Assembly: GCA_002716085.1 (NCBI GenBank)
Contig: PAYZ01000009.1
Location: 29,768-93,767 of the forward strand
Direction of reading: 5' to 3'
DNA: 64,000 nt
From: Methanobacteriota archaeon
GTDB lineage: Archaea > Thermoplasmatota > Poseidoniia > Poseidoniales > Thalassarchaeaceae
Shown: positions 34,529-42,634 of the stretch, one piece after another
Layout: the number at the start of each line of letters is the position of its first letter
Position numbering within the stretch: position 1 is the stretch's first letter
Program-made: the position numbers and the translations under genes
The notes under the pieces: generated by a model
Databases searched by the model: none
The model's input: the letters and a program-made list of their open reading frames with translations, nothing else
Told to the model about the DNA's origin: nothing

Positions 34529-36022
34529 ATGAATAGAGCATCCGCAGTTCTTTTGGCCCTAATGATGACTTCCGTGACCCTTGCGGGTTGCACGGGGGAT
34601 GACACCACAATCCAGGAACTCGAGGCCTCGGCTCTGCAGGACCAGCAGAAGATCGAGCAGCTCAACTCGTCAATAGCAAACTCGAGCTTCCAGATCGTAG
34701 ACCTACAGAGCCAGATTTCGGCCCTGAACTCACTGATCGTGAACTTGAATATGCAGATCTTCTCTCTGGACGAGAACCTAACCTCCGAAGAGGAGGCCAG
34801 CGAATCCCTGCAGCAGCAGGTCGACTCCCTTCAAGCCACGAAGGAAGAACTCCTAAGCGAGAAGGCAGCATTGGAGGCTCAGCTAGCGGAGGAATTCCAG
34901 ATGGGTTACGCCCAAGGCGTTGCAGACGCGTCTTCAGATGGGTCCGCAATCAGCACTCTCGATTTAATTCACCAGAGGGGGACCCTAAAGTGCGGCGTGA
35001 AGGAGTCTCAGTGGGGAATGGGCTATCTGGATTGGGAAACTGGAGTCAGATCGGGCTTGGACATAGAGTACTGCAGAGCATTAGCAGCAGCAATAGGCCT
35101 GAACCCGGACACGGATGTCGAGTACATCCTGGCTTCAGGGTCTAACAGGTTCGACCTATTGTCCGGCGGCGATATAGACGTACTGATCAGGACAACGACA
35201 TGGACGGGGTCTAGGGATGCCGAACTCGATGCAGACTTTGCAGCGGTGAACTTCTACGACGGTCAGGGAATGCTGATCCGCGGAGACATGGTCCCAGACG
35301 ATGGGGACTACTCCCCAGCTGACCTAGATGGACTATCGGTATGCGTCGGAGTGGGGACTACCTCTGAAGGAAACCTCGCTGGCTGGGCCGAAACCAATGG
35401 CGTGACCATCACCTCCGTAAGCGTCCAAGATTCTTGGGAGGCCGTAATCAGCCTGTTGGATGGGCATTGCTCCGCAATGACTGGTGACACCTCCGCATTG
35501 GTTGCCAGGAAGTACATCCTGGAGAGCGATGGGTCTTGCGGCCCTGTTGCCGACTCAACCGACGATGACTGCGATGGCCTTTGGATAGCCCCCGAGACGC
35601 TGTCGAAGGAGCCACTGGCAGCCGTGACGAGGGACTACGACTCCGAGTGGAACGAGGTAGTATCTTGGACGTGGTACGGTATGGTCACCGCAGAGGAGCT
35701 GGGAGTCCACTCAGGGAACTTCGCCTCATTTGCCGACTCATGCGTTTGGGGAGGAGCAGACTACAATTACCAGATCTGCACGCTCCTCGAGGAAAGCCTT
35801 GGCCTAGGGACCCCATCAAACCCGCTATCGGATAACTGGATGAAGGACGTTCTCGCTGCAGTGGGCAATTACGGGGAGGCCTACGACCAGTCGTTCTGCG
35901 ACGGCACGTACGATGGGGTTAGTGGGTCAGATGCCATGACGGGATGCTTCTTCCCGAGGTCCGGGACGCTCAACGCCCTAGTGTCCGAGGGAGGGATACA
36001 GTACGCCCCTTCATGGAGATGA
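34529..36022 (+). CDS. Coiled-coil lipoprotein with family-3 amino-acid-binding domain
   Basis: A 497-residue receptor. The signal peptide ends in TLAGC, with lipidated C21. Residues about 28-120 are a long heptad-rich coiled coil (SLQQQVDSLQATKEELLSEKAALEAQ), shown here in part. From about residue 143 a family-3 solute-binding domain follows, starting with STLDLIHQRGTLKCGVKE, then SGLDIEYCRALAAAIGL and a second lobe with VCVGVGTTSEGNLAGW. The domain is nearest to the general L-amino-acid (AapJ-like) group, with several extra cysteine pairs that should form disulfides outside the cell. The coiled coil would hold the binding domain away from the membrane or make an oligomer. No permease gene is adjacent; the importer at 42.6 kb is the nearest. 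Confidence 0.82.
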   Translation: MNRASAVLLALMMTSVTLAGCTGDDTTIQELEASALQDQQKIEQLNSSIANSSFQIVDLQSQISALNSLIVNLNMQIFSLDENLTSEEEASESLQQQVDSLQATKEELLSEKAALEAQLAEEFQMGYAQGVADASSDGSAISTLDLIHQRGTLKCGVKESQWGMGYLDWETGVRSGLDIEYCRALAAAIGLNPDTDVEYILASGSNRFDLLSGGDIDVLIRTTTWTGSRDAELDADFAAVNFYDGQGMLIRGDMVPDDGDYSPADLDGLSVCVGVGTTSEGNLAGWAETNGVTITSVSVQDSWEAVISLLDGHCSAMTGDTSALVARKYILESDGSCGPVADSTDDDCDGLWIAPETLSKEPLAAVTRDYDSEWNEVVSWTWYGMVTAEELGVHSGNFASFADSCVWGGADYNYQICTLLEESLGLGTPSNPLSDNWMKDVLAAVGNYGEAYDQSFCDGTYDGVSGSDAMTGCFFPRSGTLNALVSEGGIQYAPSWR

Positions 36023-36089
36023 GCCCCAAGTCGCTTGACACGTTTTCCCGCAGGTTAGGTTCAAGCCGAATCGCGCTCACGCGCGAGGC

Positions 36090-36509
36090 ATGCCCTTCGT
36101 CTCCGAGAGGAGGGTCGACTTCGCCTTGGTCGACCTAGCAAAGATAGTCTACTACCCGAGGTTCTGGGACCTGGCTCACAGGTTCTACGAGGAGTCATGG
36201 GAGTTCTCCTGCGGCTTGCACTACAACGACATCCTGATGGAGAGGGGAATCGCCTTCCCGCTGGTCCACAGCGAGGCCAGTTTCCACCACCCAATAGCGT
36301 ACGGGGAGTCCGTGCAGTGCACGATCACCGTACCCAGAATCGGCAACACATCGATAGAGTGGCATTACGAGTTCAGGAACCAGGATGGGACGGTATGCTG
36401 GACTGCGGACCAGGTGACGGTATGCACATCCATGGACAGCGTGAGGGAAAAAATCCCAGTCCCAGATTGGATGAGGGAGGGCCTACAGAAGATGGCTCCC
36501 GAGGGCTAG
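36090..36509 (+). CDS. Hotdog-fold acyl-CoA thioesterase
   Basis: A 139-residue single-hotdog protein of the 4-hydroxybenzoyl-CoA thioesterase/YbgC group. ALVDLAKIVYYPRFWDLAHRF aligns with the catalytic loop and helix, retaining the Asp but with Lys where Gly is common. GIAFPLVHSEASFHHPIAYGESVQCTITV is the typical central strand pattern. It probably hydrolyses an acyl-CoA or aryl-CoA. Its last four bases overlap the convergent pentapeptide-repeat gene. Confidence 0.78.
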   Translation: MPFVSERRVDFALVDLAKIVYYPRFWDLAHRFYEESWEFSCGLHYNDILMERGIAFPLVHSEASFHHPIAYGESVQCTITVPRIGNTSIEWHYEFRNQDGTVCWTADQVTVCTSMDSVREKIPVPDWMREGLQKMAPEG

Positions 36510-36892
36510 TCCCGTGGCCACTTCTTGGAGAGGGACCTGGTCAGGGACTCATCCATCTCCGCATCCCACCAATTGGCGTCCTTCCATACTGCGTACTTCC
36601 CCCTGATGCCCCTCATGTCCGCACCGTCGAGCCTTGCCCCTTGCAGGTTCGATAGCCCGAGACGGGCCTTCACCATCCTAGCGCCCCTTAGATCCGCCCC
36701 GTCGAGAGCTGCCTTCATCAGATTCGCCCCCTTCAGGGAGGAGTTCCTCAGGTCTGCCCCCGACAGGTCTGCACCCTCGAGGTCAGCCTTGTCCAGAATA
36801 GCCCTCCTCATGTTGGCACCAGATAGGTCCACGCCCCTGAGGTCCTCCCCAACATGGGATGTGAACGACCAGTCCTTTGGCGCCCCAGTCAA
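36506..36892 (-). CDS. Pentapeptide-repeat protein
   Basis: A 128-residue protein made almost entirely of A(D/N)LXX pentapeptides from about residue 16 to 100 (LRGVDLSGANMRRAILDKAD, LEGADLSGADLRNSSLKGAN), enough for about four turns of a right-handed square beta-helix. There is no signal peptide. Some family members mimic DNA and bind gyrase, but most have no known role. It starts five bases after the stop of the preceding minus-strand gene, so the two are probably co-transcribed. Confidence 0.8.
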   Translation of the reverse strand: MTGAPKDWSFTSHVGEDLRGVDLSGANMRRAILDKADLEGADLSGADLRNSSLKGANLMKAALDGADLRGARMVKARLGLSNLQGARLDGADMRGIRGKYAVWKDANWWDAEMDESLTRSLSKKWPRD

Positions 36893-36896
36893 CCTC

Positions 36897-37460
36897 TCAC
36901 CTATCCAGGGAAAGCTTGTCCAAGTGGTCCCTTCCAGCCTCAGTCAGGACCACGAAGCCATTCTTTCTCGGCCTCCTCCTAGGGAACTCTAGGAACGGCC
37001 CCGCTCCCCCTGGGCCCCCCTCGAGCATCCTTGAGATGTATAGTGAGAGGTTCCATTTCTTTACGGATTTCTTTGGCCACCTCTTCGTTTCCTCGATCAG
37101 CCTCCTGAGCTCCCTCGGTTGCGTGTGACCCTCCTTCTCTACTGACCTCATGTACTGAATAGCCGCGAGAACTACATCTGACTTATTCTCAATTCCGCAT
37201 GTTCCCAGAAGCCTCGCGAAAGATGAACCCCTGTCTGGGAACCCACTGGTCCGAATAGACTCCAGAGTGCTCTCCAGAGCCTCCTGTCTGGCAATCCTAA
37301 CTCGAGAAAGAGTAGACGACCAAGTGTCCTGGGGGGTGACTTTCAGCCATCTGTCACTAGCCTCTTTCGTATAGTCGGCCAGGCTAATCTCTTGAGACCC
37401 CAGCCTTAGGTAGAGCCCACCAAGATCTCTCGGAGCACCCCCAGCCATGAGATCCCCCAA
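36897..37460 (-). CDS. Hypothetical protein with winged-helix-like C-terminus
   Basis: A 187-residue soluble, basic protein. A start at ATG 37448 (MAGGAPRDLGG) is possible in place of 37460. The first half is helical (LADYTKEASDRWLKVTPQ, SRVRIARQEALESTLESIR). The second half has TQPRELRRLIEETKRWPKK followed by a Pro/Gly turn and GFVVLTEAGRDHLDKL. That ending looks like the wing and last helix of a winged-helix DNA-binding protein. The family is not recognised. It is divergent from the second PAC2 gene. Confidence 0.55.
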   Translation of the reverse strand: MGDLMAGGAPRDLGGLYLRLGSQEISLADYTKEASDRWLKVTPQDTWSSTLSRVRIARQEALESTLESIRTSGFPDRGSSFARLLGTCGIENKSDVVLAAIQYMRSVEKEGHTQPRELRRLIEETKRWPKKSVKKWNLSLYISRMLEGGPGGAGPFLEFPRRRPRKNGFVVLTEAGRDHLDKLSLDR

Positions 37461-37554
37461 CCGTCGATATTTATCAGGTTAATTTTCTCCTACTTTCCTT
37501 AACAATTTGGGATAATCCATTATCCGTGAGATTCAAAGAGCGTCGGCTAAACGA

Positions 37555-38331
37555 ATGGCCATGAGCGAGGAAAACGCCAGCGGATACCCCTTGGTTCTTC
37601 ACTCCGAGGCAGACCCCTCTCGTCTGGGAGGAACGGCTGTTTGCGGATTCTCAACAGTGGGTTCCGTAGGGGTGATAGCGACCTCTCACCTGATAGGATC
37701 TCTGGAACTGAATCCAATGGGCACAGTGCTGCACCCGAAATTCCCAGCCGTCGCTCTGATACACGACTCTGTGCCAAAGCATCCAGTCAGGGTCTACCAG
37801 GGAGAAGGGATAGGAGTATTCACTTCCGAGATACAATTCCCTAGTGAGCATGACGTTTTCTTCGCAAACACCGTTCTGGAGTGGTTCACTAAGGGAGGGT
37901 TCGACAGGCTAGTAGTGATTGATGGAGTTGTTAGCAACGACCTTGGAATCAAAGAGGATAGCGAGTTGTGGGGGGTCTCATCTACATCCGCCGGCAGGTT
38001 GCAGCTGGATAACTCCAGCATCCAGAGAATCCAGCAAGGGGTGGTCACTGGAATCGCGGGCTACCTAATAGCGGAGGGGGAGAGGAGGGGCCTAGACGTC
38101 ACAGCCCTGTTGGCTGAGTGCAACCCCATGTACCCTGATGCTAGAGCCGCACTAATTGCGGTTGAGGGACTAAGCGAGCTCATCGGGATCGAGGTTCCGG
38201 TTGGAGGCCTTCTTGAGGACGCAAAGAACATCGAAGAGAGGGTCAGGGAGGCTTTCGAGAGGGCCCAGTCTACTGCACTGCCTGCACCGGGGCCTGAAGA
38301 AGACGATGACGATGTACCCATGGTTTACTGA
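37555..38331 (+). CDS. PAC2-family protein (second copy)
   Basis: A 258-residue paralogue of the protein at 29970-30773. GTAVCGFSTVGSVGVIATSHLIGSL corresponds to the first conserved strand-helix. GTVLHPKFPAVALIHDSVPKHPVRVYQGEGIGVFTSEIQFP matches the VRHPKLPPMC block of the other copy in two pieces. QQGVVTGIAGYLIAEGERRGLDVTALLAEC matches its GVVGGITGVMM region. The tail is acidic and ends in EEDDDDVPMVY. A terminal hydrophobic-Tyr motif recalls the HbYX tails of proteasome partners: the last three residues are M-V-Y, although the usual order is hydrophobic-Tyr-X. Confidence 0.75.
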   Translation: MAMSEENASGYPLVLHSEADPSRLGGTAVCGFSTVGSVGVIATSHLIGSLELNPMGTVLHPKFPAVALIHDSVPKHPVRVYQGEGIGVFTSEIQFPSEHDVFFANTVLEWFTKGGFDRLVVIDGVVSNDLGIKEDSELWGVSSTSAGRLQLDNSSIQRIQQGVVTGIAGYLIAEGERRGLDVTALLAECNPMYPDARAALIAVEGLSELIGIEVPVGGLLEDAKNIEERVREAFERAQSTALPAPGPEEDDDDVPMVY

Positions 38332-38949
38332 TCAGTAGAACGGGTTGGTTCCTGCCGCATGGTCAGTCATGTCTACTACCTCTGAGATCTGGGGTACTCC
38401 TTCCGTGATCATCACCTCGATCCCCTCCTTTAGGGTGACGTCCACCATTCCGCAACCTTGGCATCCTCCGCCGAAAGCAATCATCGCCTTCCCTTCGTCG
38501 ACCCCAATAAGGTCCACGTGACCACCATGGGTCGCTACCACAGGGTTTACCTGATCAGCGATCACCTCTGCAACGGCCTTTGATACGTCGTCAATCCACA
38601 TTGGATTGGGGTTCTCAAAGCTGAATCCCCCGCCCATCAACGTCTCCTTGTAGTCTAGAATGGTCCCTTCCAAGTATGGGACGCTCCTCGACCCAACCAA
38701 TACGGCCAGTCCCCCTATCTCTAGCTCCAAATCGTCCTCAAGGGCCTCCCCCCTGCTGACCAGCTGCAAGTCGTACTGGAACCCCTTTGGCCCCCTCCCC
38801 ACAATCTCGATCTTCAGGAGCATGTCCTCGTCGCTTTCTGCCTTCTCCAGGAAGGTGTCCAGCATCTCCCTGGCCTTGTCGGTAATCTCGAGCACATTAT
38901 GTGCAGCAATCGCCTGTTCTTCAACCTGTTCTCTATCAGACAAGCTCAT
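38332..38949 (-). CDS. nfuA: NfuA-like iron-sulfur cluster carrier
   Basis: About 205 residues from the ATG at 38949; the open frame continues 18 codons upstream but overlaps the divergent moaA start. The N-terminal part is a degenerate A-type scaffold domain (LEITDKAREMLDTFLEK). The C-terminal part is a NifU-like domain with GGHVDLIGVDEGKAMIAFGG and the CQGCGMVD motif that holds a bridging 4Fe-4S cluster. This two-domain layout is that of bacterial NfuA. It would deliver clusters to enzymes such as the neighbouring radical-SAM MoaA. Confidence 0.85.
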   Translation of the reverse strand: MSLSDREQVEEQAIAAHNVLEITDKAREMLDTFLEKAESDEDMLLKIEIVGRGPKGFQYDLQLVSRGEALEDDLELEIGGLAVLVGSRSVPYLEGTILDYKETLMGGGFSFENPNPMWIDDVSKAVAEVIADQVNPVVATHGGHVDLIGVDEGKAMIAFGGGCQGCGMVDVTLKEGIEVMITEGVPQISEVVDMTDHAAGTNPFY

Positions 38950-38975
38950 GACTGCAAGCCCCACGGATTGAATCT

Positions 38976-39974
38976 GTGACGAAAGACAGGCTGGGGAGGC
39001 CATTGAGGGACCTACGGATCTCCGTTACGGACAGGTGCAATTTCCGTTGTAGGTATTGCATGCCGCGAGAGAGGTTCGGAGATGGACACACATTCCTGCC
39101 AAAGAGGGCATTACTGACATTCAAGGAGATCGAGAAGTTTGTCAAGTCCTGCATCCCGATTGGCCTCCGGAAGGTTAGGATAACAGGGGGGGAACCTCTC
39201 CTGAGGCCAAACCTACCAGACCTCGTTTCCCTACTCTCACGAACTGGCGTCGAGGTCGCACTGACCACCAACGCTTCGCTTCTGAAGGCACACGCCGAGA
39301 AATTGGCCGAAGCCGGACTCGACAGGGTAACAGTAAGCCTTGATGCACTAGATCCAACAATCCACTCAAGAATGGCTGATTGCACCACCCCAGTAGAAAC
39401 TGTTCTGGAGGGAATCCAATCTGCTTTGGACCACGGACTGTCTCCTGTAAAGGTAAACTGCGTGGTGCAACGAGGGGTAAACGAGACCGAGGCACCCGAA
39501 TTAGTAAGGCACTTCAAGGGGTCTGGAGTCACTGTCCGATTCATAGAATACATGGACGTTGGGAGGACCAATGGATGGGTGCGCGGACAAGTGGTCCCTT
39601 CAGGGGAGATCCTGGAGAGGCTGATGCAGGAATTCGAACTTATCCCAGTTGAGCCAGAAAGTCCCAGCGACGTTGCCACTAGGTGGGCTCATTCAGATGA
39701 CTCAGGAGAGGTTGGCTTCATCTCGTCCGTGACTAGCCCTTTCTGCGGCGACTGTGTGAGAGCCAGGCTCTCAGCTGACGGGCATCTATTCACCTGCCTC
39801 TTTGCGTCCGGAGGGCACGACCTCAGGGCCATAATCCATGGAGACGGAGGCGTCAATGAGCTAACTGAGGCCGTGTCCGCTGTATGGGAGCGCCGTTCGG
39901 ACAGGTACAGCGAGGCCCGTTCTTCCGAGACGTCCTCCCTGCCAAGGATAGAGATGTCCTACATCGGCGGGTGA
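38976..39974 (+). CDS. moaA: GTP 3',8-cyclase, molybdopterin synthesis
   Basis: Radical-SAM enzyme for the first step of molybdenum cofactor synthesis. DRCNFRCRYCMPRERF gives the CX3CX2C cluster site. KVRITGGEPLLRPNL is the SAM-binding GGEP. The C-terminal second cluster site is PFCGDCVRARLSADGHLFTCLF. The protein ends in the double glycine (SYIGG) needed in MoaA. At 332 residues the length is normal. The GTG start at 38976 gives TKDRLGRPLRDLRISVTDRC. No other mo genes are in the window. Its last 16 bases overlap the 3' end of the convergent trm1 gene. Confidence 0.93.
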   Translation: MTKDRLGRPLRDLRISVTDRCNFRCRYCMPRERFGDGHTFLPKRALLTFKEIEKFVKSCIPIGLRKVRITGGEPLLRPNLPDLVSLLSRTGVEVALTTNASLLKAHAEKLAEAGLDRVTVSLDALDPTIHSRMADCTTPVETVLEGIQSALDHGLSPVKVNCVVQRGVNETEAPELVRHFKGSGVTVRFIEYMDVGRTNGWVRGQVVPSGEILERLMQEFELIPVEPESPSDVATRWAHSDDSGEVGFISSVTSPFCGDCVRARLSADGHLFTCLFASGGHDLRAIIHGDGGVNELTEAVSAVWERRSDRYSEARSSETSSLPRIEMSYIGG

Positions 39975-41290
39975 ATCGACCTAGCTGCTTCCACTATGTC
40001 CTCCCAGGGGGAGTCAGTTCTGAAAGAGGGCCTACCGTAGCTCGAGACTCCTGCTTTATGGCCTTCCTCCTTTAGCAACTCAACGATTCTAGTTGGACTG
40101 GGCGGAGCACCGGTTCCAAGCCACGAAGATAGGTCGTCAACAACTATGAGGTGTCTAGCATCAATCACTCCAGACTCCTCTGAGATGTTTCGCACGCTTC
40201 TGGACACCACTCTCCTCTCCCTCTCGAACCTCTTCTCATCCCATCCAGACGGGTCATCTTCAACAAAATCCGGACCACAACTTTCCAATGCCGACCCCAC
40301 AGTCATAGACGACATAGCTCCCATTTCTCCTGTAGCATTAATCCACAAGGGCCCAGAAACTCTCGGGTCAAGCCTGTCTACAGGAAAATTCAGAGGTAGC
40401 ATACAATGTATCGGGAGACCATTCAAGGAACCCCTTGGAAGCAATCCAGAATCCATCGAAGCTGACACTTCCTCCTCCATTGGAGAAAAAACCCTCCAAC
40501 CAATGTTTTCTTCGAAATCATTTGCGGCAGAAATGCTCTTCTCAACACGGAAGGAAACTCTGAGGTGATGGGAGTCCCAAACAGACAATAACGGGGAAAT
40601 CGATCGATCATGCCTCGCCGCAATCCTTGACATCACCGCCAGCATGACCCTCATTCCGGAATCATGCGAGAGGCTATCATTCCTGACCCTAGCGCCGTAC
40701 CTTCTCATCAGGGAAGTCTTGGACGATCCAGTTAGGGCAGCGGTATCCGTAGCACTTACCTCCATCACCCCACTCCTCGCCATCGACTGCATAGAAGAGT
40801 CGACGAACTTTACAGGAGACCCGTAAGGATCGATGTCCACCCAGTGCCTGCCACTGCTAAGAACTTCAACTCTAAGATCTCCAAGAACCGACTCCAAGAC
40901 CCCCTTCCCGTGATTTGGAGGAAAACGGACATGAGACTTCTCAGCCCAATTCAAAGCCTCGATGTCTAGGTCAACCATTGAGGCCGAAATCCTCCCAGCT
41001 ATCTCTTTTGGCAGCTCATTCAACCATCTTCTCGCTCTTAGTCCAGAGGCAGTGAGGCCATCCAACGCATAGATTTCACCATCTCCAAGCAAACCCTCTT
41101 CAGTAGCATGCTTGAACAATAGGACGCTTCTCGTCCTACTGCTAGCCATTGCTGGATTGTAGAAGACCTCCCCAGAACCCTTGGTCCCAGGGCCTAGAAC
41201 CCCCGACTCTGGTGGACTCGGTAGGAGAAGAAGAGTCCTACCCTCTCGGTAGCAGAAGCCTCCGCTAGAGCTTCGCCCGCCGCTACCCAT
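39959..41290 (-). CDS. trm1: tRNA (guanine26-N2)-dimethyltransferase
   Basis: Archaeal Trm1, which makes m2,2G26 between the D and anticodon stems of tRNA. 443 residues. EVFYNPAMASSRTRSVLLFK is the N-terminal family block. YALDGLTASGLRARRW is the SAM loop, and DIDPYGSPVKFVDSSM is the catalytic D-P-(F/Y)-G motif. MEVSATDTAALTGSS follows as expected. The first 35 residues are glycine- and serine-rich, so the true start may be internal. It is convergent with moaA. Confidence 0.9.
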   Translation of the reverse strand: MGSGGRSSSGGFCYREGRTLLLLPSPPESGVLGPGTKGSGEVFYNPAMASSRTRSVLLFKHATEEGLLGDGEIYALDGLTASGLRARRWLNELPKEIAGRISASMVDLDIEALNWAEKSHVRFPPNHGKGVLESVLGDLRVEVLSSGRHWVDIDPYGSPVKFVDSSMQSMARSGVMEVSATDTAALTGSSKTSLMRRYGARVRNDSLSHDSGMRVMLAVMSRIAARHDRSISPLLSVWDSHHLRVSFRVEKSISAANDFEENIGWRVFSPMEEEVSASMDSGLLPRGSLNGLPIHCMLPLNFPVDRLDPRVSGPLWINATGEMGAMSSMTVGSALESCGPDFVEDDPSGWDEKRFERERRVVSRSVRNISEESGVIDARHLIVVDDLSSWLGTGAPPSPTRIVELLKEEGHKAGVSSYGRPSFRTDSPWEDIVEAARSIHPPM

Positions 41291-41331
41291 GAATGCGCGG
41301 AAGAGTTAGGCACAAAAGGCATTGACCAAAT

Positions 41332-42459
41332 TCAATAGTGAGAAAATACCACTTCTGGGTCGGAGTGGGTCACCACCCTAGCGTTTGAGTTAACCTCCCC
41401 CACTAACCTACTTCCCGGAAGTCGCTCGTTCAGCCACTCACATACAGGTTGAGCAGACTCAGCAGAAACGGCGATCACCATCCCCATCCCCATATTGAAT
41501 GTCCTATGCATCTCCAAATTGCTAATTGAACCCACTTCCCTGAGCCAATCAAACTCGGGTTGAGGTTCGAGGGGGTCACCAATGTGCCAACCAAGAGAGT
41601 CATGGAGCCTAATGAGATTAGATAGCCCCCCTCCGGTGATATGCGCAATTGCCTTGATGGATTCTGCTTCACACACGCCGCCTCCTTCCCTAGACCCAAG
41701 GACCAGATCTACTACAGGGTCCACGTAAATCCTAGTGGGATTAAGCAGCACCTCTGCCAGAGAAGGCTCCTCGCCAGCATCCGAGAAAACCTCTATGGCT
41801 CTAGAGCTATGATTGGGATCGAACGGGCAACTATCTCCCAATCCGAGCCCCGATCTCTCCAATACTGCCCTAACAAGAGAGTAACCGTTAGAGTGGATGC
41901 CACTGCTTGGAAGACCTATCAGCAAATCTCCCTCTTCTAGCGTTCTTCCAGTTATGTCGCACCCTCTGGGGAACCATCCAAGTGCAGTTCCCGAGAGATC
42001 TAGCTCTTTCACTATTCCAGGAAGGGTTGCAGTCTCGCCCCCTGCTAGAGTAACTCTAGCTATCTGGCAAGCTCTAGAAAGTGACTTACCTAGCTCAGAA
42101 TGAACTGATGGATCCGCTTTTGGAACTGCAATGTAATCTACGAATGCGATTGGCTCTGCTCCGACGCAAATCAAATCGTTCACATTCATTGCAACGCAGT
42201 CTATCCCTACTCCCGATAGGTGTCCAACCTCGCTAGCAATCTGGAGCTTTGAGCCTACACCGTCTGTAGCCAATGCCAGACACGACTGCCCGAACTCAAC
42301 AACTCCCCCGAAGCCCCCTGGAAGACTCAATGGAGCCCCAAGGCTCCCACTAGGCCTCGAAGAAGGGGCAATGGAACGAATTAGGCTTGATACGGCATCC
42401 CCTTCAAGATCGATATCCACACCACTAGAGGAGTAATCAAGAGGCTCTACCACGGCCAT
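41332..42459 (-). CDS. purM: Phosphoribosylformylglycinamidine cyclo-ligase
   Basis: AIR synthetase, the fifth step of purine synthesis. About 375 residues from ATG 42459 (MAVVEPLDYSSSGVD); an ATG at 42465 would add two. The open frame continues 130 codons upstream, but that part covers the divergent promoter region and lacks family similarity, so I exclude it. ATDGVGSKLQIASEVG, DCVAMNVNDLICVGAEPIAFVDY, LAGGETATLPG, GLPSSGIHSNGYSLVRAVL and HITGGGLSNLIRL are all conserved. It is divergent from the amino-acid receptor gene. Confidence 0.93.
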   Translation of the reverse strand: MAVVEPLDYSSSGVDIDLEGDAVSSLIRSIAPSSRPSGSLGAPLSLPGGFGGVVEFGQSCLALATDGVGSKLQIASEVGHLSGVGIDCVAMNVNDLICVGAEPIAFVDYIAVPKADPSVHSELGKSLSRACQIARVTLAGGETATLPGIVKELDLSGTALGWFPRGCDITGRTLEEGDLLIGLPSSGIHSNGYSLVRAVLERSGLGLGDSCPFDPNHSSRAIEVFSDAGEEPSLAEVLLNPTRIYVDPVVDLVLGSREGGGVCEAESIKAIAHITGGGLSNLIRLHDSLGWHIGDPLEPQPEFDWLREVGSISNLEMHRTFNMGMGMVIAVSAESAQPVCEWLNERLPGSRLVGEVNSNARVVTHSDPEVVFSHY

Positions 42460-42562
42460 GCGCATGGCTCGAATGACTTCATCCTCTCGGAGCAGAATCC
42501 TCAAAATTTCCCATTCCAGAAATGCCCTTAGAACCATCAAAACGTCGTTTTTTGGTATTTTA

Positions 42563-42570
42563 CTTATAAA
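42563..42570 (+). promoter_or_regulatory. TATA box of the amino-acid importer
   Basis: CTTATAAA lies 65 bases before the receptor ATG, inside the AT-rich spacer between purM and the receptor gene. The placement would put transcription start near 42595, leaving a leader of about 40 bases. It is the clearest TATA element in the window and argues against the longer frames that run through this spacer on both strands. Confidence 0.55.
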
Positions 42571-42634
42571 GAGAAACTCAACAATCTCTATAACGCAAAG
42601 TTCGCCCGCGAGGCCCACGGATAGTGTGAATGCT

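Noticed and set aside
42460-42634. Long N-terminal extensions of both purM and the receptor through their shared spacer
   Set aside because: The two frames would overlap completely, lack family similarity and cover a good TATA box. The internal ATGs give a normal PurM N-terminus and a normal lipoprotein signal.
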